A stretch of DNA of 64,000 nt from the NCBI RefSeq assembly GCF_035552695.1, contig NZ_DASZKT010000032.1, positions 1 to 64,000 on the forward strand, given 5' to 3'. Shown here in pieces: positions 58,476-64,000 of the stretch (position 1 is its first letter; the number at the start of each line of letters is the position of its first letter). Source of the stretch: Actinospica sp035552695. Lineage in GTDB: Bacteria > Actinomycetota > Actinomycetes > Streptomycetales > Catenulisporaceae. The position numbers and the translations under genes were made by a program. The notes under the pieces were generated by a model. That model saw nothing but the letters and a program-made list of their open reading frames with translations, had not been told where the DNA came from and did no database searches.

Positions 58476-60116
58476 ATGAGGGGGCTCGAAGTCTTCATGT
58501 CCGAAGTCCTCGGCAGGCGGCGCGCCCGCCCCAGGAAACCCGGCTTCCCCTCCGTGACCAGGGTCGCGACCGATCCGGCGCGCACCACACAGGATCTCGG
58601 CGGGCTACTTCCGGTGCCCCCGGACGACCGCGAGAAGTATTCGTACACGAAGCGCGGCTCGAGGCTGCTGGTTGTTTTCGCGACACTGAGCTTCGTCGCA
58701 CTCGTGTATAGCCAGATCCTGATGACCCGGCTTTCTCCGTGGATATGGTCTTATGTCCCCTTCCTGGGATTCACCATCGTCTACTTCATCATTTCGCAGT
58801 TCGTCACGGCACTGACTCCCGATTTCGATCTTCCGGCGCACCGCAAGGTTGTCTCGGCCTGGCAGCCGGAGTCGTACCCGGCGGTGGACGTGCTGCTGCC
58901 GGTCTGCGGCGAGCCGACCGAGGTGCTGCGCAACACCTGGCAGCACGTGGCCGCGCTGCGGGATCGGTACCAGGGCAAGGTCACCGCGTACGTGCTCGAC
59001 GACTCGTCCAGCCCGAAGCTGCAGAAGATGGCCGGTGAGTTCGGCTTCGTCTACGCCGGCCGGGCCAATCGCGGCTGGTACAAGAAGGCCGGCAACATGC
59101 TCTACGGCTACCGAATATCGCACGCGCCCTACATCCTGCTGCTGGACGCCGACTTCGCGCCGCGGGACGACTTCCTCGACGAGGTGCTCCCGCAGATGGA
59201 GGCCGATCCGAAGATCGGGATCGTGCAGACCCCGCAGTTCTTCCGGGTCCTCGACCAGCAGAGCTGGGTCGAGCGGGGGGCGGGCGCGGTGCAGGAGCTG
59301 TTCTACCGCAACATCCAGACCTCGCTGTCCAACTACGACGGCGCGATCTGCGTCGGCACCTGCGCCGTCTACCGGCGCGCCGCCCTCGAGGCCAACGGAG
59401 GCATGACGCTGATCGAGCACTCCGAGGACGTGCACACCGGATTCGACCTCTACCTCAAGGGCTGGGTGCTGCGCTATCTGCCGCTGGCGCTGTCCACGGG
59501 GGTGTGCCCGGACAACATCGCCGCGTACGTCAATCAGCAGTACCGCTGGTGCTCCGGCAACATGAGCATGCTGGGCAGCAAGAAGTTCTGGGGCGCCAAG
59601 CTGCCCTGGCGGGTGCGGCTGAGCTACTTGTCCGGGTTCTTCTACTACGTGCACACGGCTCTGGGCACGTTCGTCGTTCCGCTGGTGCCGACCGCGCTGA
59701 TGCTGTTCTGGCCGCACGAAATGCGCGTGCAGGACCTGGTGTGGGTGCTGCCCGGGCTGCTCTACGCGGGCCTCATCTTCCCGCTCTGGCACCGCGTCCC
59801 CTACCGGCTCGAGGCGTACGCGTGCCGGATGATCTACGGCTGGGCGCATGTCTTCACGATCTGGGACGTGCTGCGCAAGCAGCGGATGGGCTGGCAGCCG
59901 ACCGGGTCCGCGTCCAAGAAGCAGGGCCGCAACCAGCGCTTCTGGATCGGCATGATCGGCTGGACCTCGGCGACCGCGCTGGCCTGGGTCGGGGTCGCGC
60001 TGTGGCGGATGAAGGACGGCGATCCCATCGACTTCGCCCTCTTCCTGGCCTCCGGCCTGTTCTACGCGGCGACCGCGGCGCGGGTCTTCGCCCAGCCACG
60101 GAAGGCGGAGGCCTGA
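58476..60116 (+). CDS. cellulose-synthase-like GT2 glycosyltransferase
   Basis: Processive family 2 glycosyltransferase of 546 residues. Two N-terminal transmembrane helices precede the catalytic domain with the D,D,D,QxxRW set (LDDSS, LLDADFAP, SEDVHTG, QQYRW). Several C-terminal helices follow (ALGTFVVPLVPTALMLFW). It should polymerise a beta-linked sugar from a UDP-donor and export it. No PilZ domain is visible, so cyclic-di-GMP control by the classical route is not evident. The start is ATG 58476, or ATG 58497, which has GAGGGGG upstream. It overlaps the next gene (TGATG). Confidence 0.9.
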   Translation: MRGLEVFMSEVLGRRRARPRKPGFPSVTRVATDPARTTQDLGGLLPVPPDDREKYSYTKRGSRLLVVFATLSFVALVYSQILMTRLSPWIWSYVPFLGFTIVYFIISQFVTALTPDFDLPAHRKVVSAWQPESYPAVDVLLPVCGEPTEVLRNTWQHVAALRDRYQGKVTAYVLDDSSSPKLQKMAGEFGFVYAGRANRGWYKKAGNMLYGYRISHAPYILLLDADFAPRDDFLDEVLPQMEADPKIGIVQTPQFFRVLDQQSWVERGAGAVQELFYRNIQTSLSNYDGAICVGTCAVYRRAALEANGGMTLIEHSEDVHTGFDLYLKGWVLRYLPLALSTGVCPDNIAAYVNQQYRWCSGNMSMLGSKKFWGAKLPWRVRLSYLSGFFYYVHTALGTFVVPLVPTALMLFWPHEMRVQDLVWVLPGLLYAGLIFPLWHRVPYRLEAYACRMIYGWAHVFTIWDVLRKQRMGWQPTGSASKKQGRNQRFWIGMIGWTSATALAWVGVALWRMKDGDPIDFALFLASGLFYAATAARVFAQPRKAEA

Positions 60117-61195
60117 TGCGCCGGCCCCGCGTCCGGCACGGCCGGATATCCGTGGTCCTGGCGGCCGTGCTGCTCGTCGGCTGCGCGCTGAGCGGCTGCT
60201 CGGTGGTCCGGGCCGCCGGCACCTGGAACGACCCGCGGCGTCCGGTGGCCGGCTCCGGCGCGAAGGGCGCGGCCCCCGCACCCACCGGAGCCGCCACCCA
60301 CTCCGCGGCGGCGGGGCAGAGCGTCCCGCTCGCACCGGCGTACGACATCACCCCGCTGCTGAACCCGAGCCGCAAATACCTCGGCCTGGAGATCGACGGC
60401 TCGCCCGATTCGATCTCGCCCGCCGAGAAGTTCGCCGGCTGGGTCGGCCAGAAGCCCAACCTGCTCGGCCAATACCTCGCCTGGGGCACGTCCTTCGACA
60501 CCCAGGCCGCGTCCAACGCCTGGTCCTACGGTGCGATGGACTTCGTGGTCTGGGAGCCGTGGAACACCTCGTTGGCGAACATCGCCGCCGGGGACAGCGA
60601 CACCTACATCACGTCCTTCGCCACGGCCGTGCGCACGCTCAACGTGCCGATCGCGCTCAGCTTCGGCCACGAGTTCAACGGAAACTGGTACCCCTGGGGC
60701 ACCAGCAAGAGCACGGCCGCCGACTTCGTCGCCGCGTGGAAGCACGTACACGACCTGTTCGCGGCCGCGGGTGCGACGAACGTGATCTGGATCTGGGACC
60801 CGAACGACATCTACCCCGTCTCGAACGTCCAGCTCAAGCAGTACTACCCCGGCGACACGTACGTGGACTGGGCCGGCGTGACCGGCTACTGGACGGCGGA
60901 CGGCCCGCACACCTACAGCTCGCTCTACCTGCCGACCCTCGACGAGATCCGCGAGTTCACCGAGAAGCCGTTCATCATCGCGGAGACCTCCGTCGAGGCG
61001 GGTACGGACGAGGACCAGTCGCTCAAGGACCTGTTCAACGCAGTGGATCAGCATTCTGACATCCTCGGCTTCGTCTGGTACGACTACAACAAGGGCGGCG
61101 ACTGGCGGATCGAGAACCGCCCCGCGCTGCAGTCCGAGTTCCAGCAGGAACTCACCACCGGCGAGTTCGGCTTCACCCTGAGCGGTGTCAAGTGA
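60116..61195 (+). CDS. GH26-like glycosidase lipoprotein
   Basis: Secreted lipoprotein of 359 residues. The signal peptide ends at a lipobox (LSGC), followed by a Pro/Ala/Gly linker and a GH26-like (beta/alpha)8 hydrolase. The acid/base is in FGHEFNGNWYPW and the probable nucleophile Glu in FIIAETSVEAG, matching endo-beta-mannanase/glucanase relatives. The overlap TGATG with the upstream glycosyltransferase stop and the GTGA overlap with the next gene show translational coupling. By analogy with the endoglucanases of cellulose operons it may trim or release the nascent chain. Confidence 0.88.
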   Translation: MRRPRVRHGRISVVLAAVLLVGCALSGCSVVRAAGTWNDPRRPVAGSGAKGAAPAPTGAATHSAAAGQSVPLAPAYDITPLLNPSRKYLGLEIDGSPDSISPAEKFAGWVGQKPNLLGQYLAWGTSFDTQAASNAWSYGAMDFVVWEPWNTSLANIAAGDSDTYITSFATAVRTLNVPIALSFGHEFNGNWYPWGTSKSTAADFVAAWKHVHDLFAAAGATNVIWIWDPNDIYPVSNVQLKQYYPGDTYVDWAGVTGYWTADGPHTYSSLYLPTLDEIREFTEKPFIIAETSVEAGTDEDQSLKDLFNAVDQHSDILGFVWYDYNKGGDWRIENRPALQSEFQQELTTGEFGFTLSGVK

Positions 61196-63042
61196 GCCAG
61201 AGTCAGTACGAGGAGGACGCCGCCGCGGAGACGCAGCTGCTCCCGGCGATCGTGCCGCGCGCCGCCGCGTCGTCCGAGATGCGTGCCGAGGCCGCTGCCG
61301 AAGCTCCGGCCGCGGCGCCTGCCGCGGCCCCCGCCGCACCCGCCGCCCCGGAGAAGCCCGCCAAGGCGGACGACGGCGGCTTCTCCGGTCCGCCGTCGTG
61401 GCAGGAGAGCGTCCCCTTCGACGAGACCGGCGTGCTGCTGCGCCCCGAGATGCTGCGTCAACACGCGATGCAGGCCGAGACCGAGCTGATCAAGGCCATC
61501 AAGCTGGACGCGGTCGATGACGGCTCGGAGGCCGCCAAGGCGCAGCGCCCGGGATTCTGGACCGGAGACTGGCCGCGGCGCGGACTGCTGACCGCGATCC
61601 TGTTGCTGCAGGCCGTGCTGACGCTGCGCAACAACAACTCGGCGTTCGAAGACGAGGCGCTCTACCTCTACGCGGGCCACCTCGAGCTGGGCCACCTGCT
61701 GTACGGCACCGCGCTGTCCACGAACTTCTGGTCCTACTTCTCCGGCGCACCGACGCTCTACCCGGTGCTCGGATCGGTGGCCGACCAGGTCGGCGGGCTG
61801 TTCGCCGCACGGCTGCTGAGCCTCGCTCTCATGCTCGGCACCGCCGGCCTGCTCTACCTGCTCACGCGCCGGATCTTCGGCACCCGCGCGGCCCTGTGCG
61901 GCACGGCGCTGTTCTCCTTCTCCGAGGCGGCCGTGTTCGTCGGCGGGCTGGCCACGTATGACGCCTGCGCGCTGTTCCTGCTCGCGCTCGCCGCTTGGCT
62001 CGTGGTGCGCTTCGCCAAGGCCACGTGGCCGCTCTACCTGCTCGCCGTGTTCCCGGCGGGGATGGCGGTCGGCACGAAGTACGCCGCGCTCATGTTCGTC
62101 CCGGTGATCGTGCTGTTGGCGCTGTTCGCCGCCGCACCGTACAGCGGCAGGCTGGCGCTGCTGCGCCCGGTCTCGCTCGGCGTCGGGGTCGCCTTCGTGC
62201 TCTGGGCGATGGCGCGGATCGCCGGATCGACCGCGCTGCAGGGCGTCGAGCAGACGACGACCGCGCGGGCGCAGGGCACGAACTCGATGCTGTACGTGCT
62301 GCAGAACGGCGGCCAATGGGGCGGCGCGGTGTTCGCCGCGGCCGTGCTCGGCGGCGTGTATCTCATTATGCTGCCGCCGTCGCACGGCCACCGCTCGTTG
62401 CCCGACGCCCGCTGGCAACGCGTGTTGATGGCGCTGCTGCTCGCCGGCACCGCGGCGCTGCCCGTCGCCTACCAGACGTACCTGCACACGATCACGTCGT
62501 TGCAGAAGCACGTGGCCTTCGGCCTGTTCTTCGCCGCGCCCCTCGCCGGGTACGGCCTGGTCCGGCTGGTCGGCTCGCATTTCCACCGGGCGCAGCTCGG
62601 CATCGGCGTCATGGTGCTGGCCTTCGCGCTGGGCATGGGCCAGTCCCTCGAGCTGTTCCACGGCTGGCCCAACTCGAACACCATGGTCACCGAGCTGATC
62701 AAGTACCAGAAGCCGGGCGGCCACTACCTCGTCGAGGCCGACTCGGTGGCGATCTACGGGCTGCGCGGCGACCCGGACGCCGAGCCGACGCAGTTCACCG
62801 ACACGTTCTACTTCACGTACACGACGGCGAAGGGGCAGGCGCTGAGCGGCACCGCCGCGTACCAGGCCGCGATCGCGGCGGGCTACTTCCAGGAGGTGGT
62901 CTACAACGGCATCGACAACCCGGGAGTGGACCAGGCGATCGCCCAGGCCATGTACCGCGCGGCGAACTACCGGCTGGTCGCGACCATCCCTTCGATGACG
63001 AGTTACGGCGCCGCCTACTACTACTTCTGGGCCCGGAAGTAA
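61192..63042 (+). CDS. polytopic GT39/ArnT-like membrane glycosyltransferase
   Basis: 616 residues. A Pro/Ala-rich cytoplasmic N-terminus of about 120 residues precedes eleven or so transmembrane helices. An early acidic motif NNSAFEDEALYLYAGHLELG corresponds to the catalytic DE-type loop of PMT/ArnT (GT39/GT83) enzymes, which take lipid-linked sugars. Hydrophilic loops such as QQTTTARAQGTNSM lie between helices. The GTG at 61192 overlaps the stop of the GH26-like gene. As the third gene of the operon it probably decorates the polymer or anchors it; the acceptor is unknown. Confidence 0.82.
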   Translation: MSQSQYEEDAAAETQLLPAIVPRAAASSEMRAEAAAEAPAAAPAAAPAAPAAPEKPAKADDGGFSGPPSWQESVPFDETGVLLRPEMLRQHAMQAETELIKAIKLDAVDDGSEAAKAQRPGFWTGDWPRRGLLTAILLLQAVLTLRNNNSAFEDEALYLYAGHLELGHLLYGTALSTNFWSYFSGAPTLYPVLGSVADQVGGLFAARLLSLALMLGTAGLLYLLTRRIFGTRAALCGTALFSFSEAAVFVGGLATYDACALFLLALAAWLVVRFAKATWPLYLLAVFPAGMAVGTKYAALMFVPVIVLLALFAAAPYSGRLALLRPVSLGVGVAFVLWAMARIAGSTALQGVEQTTTARAQGTNSMLYVLQNGGQWGGAVFAAAVLGGVYLIMLPPSHGHRSLPDARWQRVLMALLLAGTAALPVAYQTYLHTITSLQKHVAFGLFFAAPLAGYGLVRLVGSHFHRAQLGIGVMVLAFALGMGQSLELFHGWPNSNTMVTELIKYQKPGGHYLVEADSVAIYGLRGDPDAEPTQFTDTFYFTYTTAKGQALSGTAAYQAAIAAGYFQEVVYNGIDNPGVDQAIAQAMYRAANYRLVATIPSMTSYGAAYYYFWARK

Positions 63043-63055
63043 TACTCTCGGCGGC

Positions 63056-63775
63056 ATGGGCAGGCAGCAGGATCCGACGAGCGAGGACGCGCCGCGCAGC
63101 GACCGCAAGCGGCACCGGGTGTTCGCGAGTTGGTACCCGGGGCGCGCGGCGGCGATGGACCGGGGCGGGTTCGCGGCGTACCGGGACCGTTTCCTGGCGG
63201 GGCTGTCCGGCCAGGTGCTGGAGATCGGCGCGGGCAGCGGGCTCAATTTCACGCACTACCCGCCGGAGGTCGAGCGGGTGGTCGCGGTCGAGCCGGAGGC
63301 GCGGATGCGCGAGCTGGCCCGGCAGGCGGCGGCTGAGGCCTCGGTGCCGGTCGAGGTGGTGGACGGCGTCGCGGAGGATCTGTCGTCCTTCGCCGGCCAG
63401 TTCGACGCCGCGGTGTGCTCGCTCGTGCTGTGTTCGGTCCCTGATCAGTGCGCGGCGCTCGCCCAGCTGCGTTCGGTGCTGCGCCGGCAGGAGGGCAGCG
63501 AGGTCGGCGAGGTGCGGCTGCTCGAGCACGTGCGCGCCGACGGTCGGAAGCTCGCCGGCGTGCAGCGGGCCCTGGACGCGACGGTCTGGCCGTGGATCGG
63601 CGCGGGCTGCCACTGCTCGCGCGACCTCACGAAGGCCATCGCCCCCGCCGGGCTCGCCGTGAAGTCCGCCGAGCGCTTCAAGTTCCCGCCCACTGGCCCG
63701 ACGATGCCCACCTCGCCGCACATGTTGATCACCGCCGTCCCGGAGCGCCGCGCGGACCCCGGACGGCGCGGCTAG
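63056..63775 (+). CDS. class I SAM-dependent methyltransferase
   Basis: 239 residues. The SAM-binding motif I is VLEIGAGSGLNFTHYPPEV, motif post I is VVAVEPEARM, and FDAAVCSLVLCSVPD marks motif IV. This is the UbiE/COQ5-like group near the methyltransferase 11 fold, with a C-terminal segment (KSAERFKFPPTGPTMPTSPH) common in actinobacterial members. The ATG is 13 bp after the polysaccharide operon stop, so it may be read with that operon. Substrate unknown. Confidence 0.88.
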   Translation: MGRQQDPTSEDAPRSDRKRHRVFASWYPGRAAAMDRGGFAAYRDRFLAGLSGQVLEIGAGSGLNFTHYPPEVERVVAVEPEARMRELARQAAAEASVPVEVVDGVAEDLSSFAGQFDAAVCSLVLCSVPDQCAALAQLRSVLRRQEGSEVGEVRLLEHVRADGRKLAGVQRALDATVWPWIGAGCHCSRDLTKAIAPAGLAVKSAERFKFPPTGPTMPTSPHMLITAVPERRADPGRRG

Positions 63776-63844
63776 CGGAGATCGTCACCCGACGCCTGAA
63801 CCAACCCCTGAACCTGACGCCGGATCAACCCTTCGGGCGCTGCA

Positions 63845-64000
63845 TCAGCCCTTCGGGCACTGCGGCGCGTTCGGCGTGAGGGTGAGCGAATCGACCTTCC
63901 AGCGCCGGTCGGACTGGCGGGCCACGCCCAGCTGCTCGTAGGTCGAACGAACGCTCTTCGCCTGGACCGCCGCGCCGACCACGTGGGTGCGCGACTCGCC
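63845..64000 (-). CDS. hypothetical protein, C-terminal 51 residues (partial)
   Basis: The minus strand from the window edge encodes GESRTHVVGAAVQAKSVRST to a stop at 63845-63847, ending NAPQCPKG. The single visible cysteine near the end, the ERWKVDSL-like strand (DRRWKVDSLTL) and the preceding VVGAAVQAK are reminiscent of NTF2-like or lipoprotein C-termini, but there is too little sequence to assign a family. The start lies beyond the window. Confidence 0.6.
   Translation of the reverse strand, partial: GESRTHVVGAAVQAKSVRSTYEQLGVARQSDRRWKVDSLTLTPNAPQCPKG

Noticed and set aside
1..64000. tRNA, rRNA, prophage or insertion-sequence genes
   Set aside because: By eye I found no cloverleaf, rRNA-like, transposase or integrase sequence; a tRNAscan and profile search would settle it.

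Overview
The window is chromosomal DNA of a very GC-rich actinomycete. GTG starts are common, stop-start overlaps (ATGA, GTGA, TGATG) are frequent, and the core gene set is typical of the group: a one-polypeptide Kgd, a class II GlyRS next to a Zur-type regulator, leuA-recO-uppS clustering and a DUF6104 small protein. The secreted carbohydrate enzymes (GH54, PNGase A, GH26-like), a cellulose-synthase-like operon and HoxX suggest a soil or plant-litter actinomycete, possibly near Streptomyces or Catenulispora. The genus is an inference only. I saw no rRNA, tRNA, CRISPR array, prophage, intact transposase or plasmid origin.

Layout. 1-5.3 kb: a serine dehydratase cut by the window edge, a patch of broken gene pieces, the RecD2 helicase and an EamA exporter. 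5.3-12.6 kb: a sugar locus with a Tat-type binding lipoprotein and two permeases (no ATPase gene), a DeoR regulator, and galT-galK. A shared 12-bp motif lies upstream of both the transporter and galT, which suggests one regulon. 12.7-20 kb: PEBP, an AlaX-like editing enzyme, a DUF6104 protein, an internally deleted O-methyltransferase, an ArsR-SRPBCC pair with a four-copy 18-bp operator-like array, a secreted PNGase A, a tandem GNAT, a HAD phosphatase and a FrnE-type DsbA protein.

20-28 kb: an esterase; a PadR-ABC locus in which one deletion has fused the start of the ATPase gene to the middle of the permease gene; a MarR-MFS pair; a GNAT; and a secreted GH54 arabinofuranosidase. 28-47.7 kb is mostly core metabolism: kgd, a two-component system whose kinase gene has a tandemly duplicated 3' end, pgi, era, an SDR, glmS, leuA behind a leucine attenuator, a TerB-like protein, recO, uppS and glycerate kinase, with tandem-GNAT and GNAT genes between them.

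47.7-64 kb: a DUF4097-PadR operon whose PadR carries a Trp-rich repeat tail, a noncoding tandem array of four ~56-bp units, an orphan hoxX, GNAT, zur, glyS, an APH-type phosphotransferase, a hemerythrin-like protein, a nucleotide-sugar epimerase/dehydratase divergent from a translationally coupled polysaccharide operon (cellulose-synthase-like GT2, GH26-like lipoprotein, polytopic GT39/ArnT-like protein), a methyltransferase, and the 3' end of a gene that leaves the window.

The most distinctive features are repeated scars of small deletions and duplications (1.3-2.0, 14.5, 23.0, 32.3 and 56.1 kb) and several repeat arrays placed at regulatory positions (15.6, 46.5, 50.1 kb).
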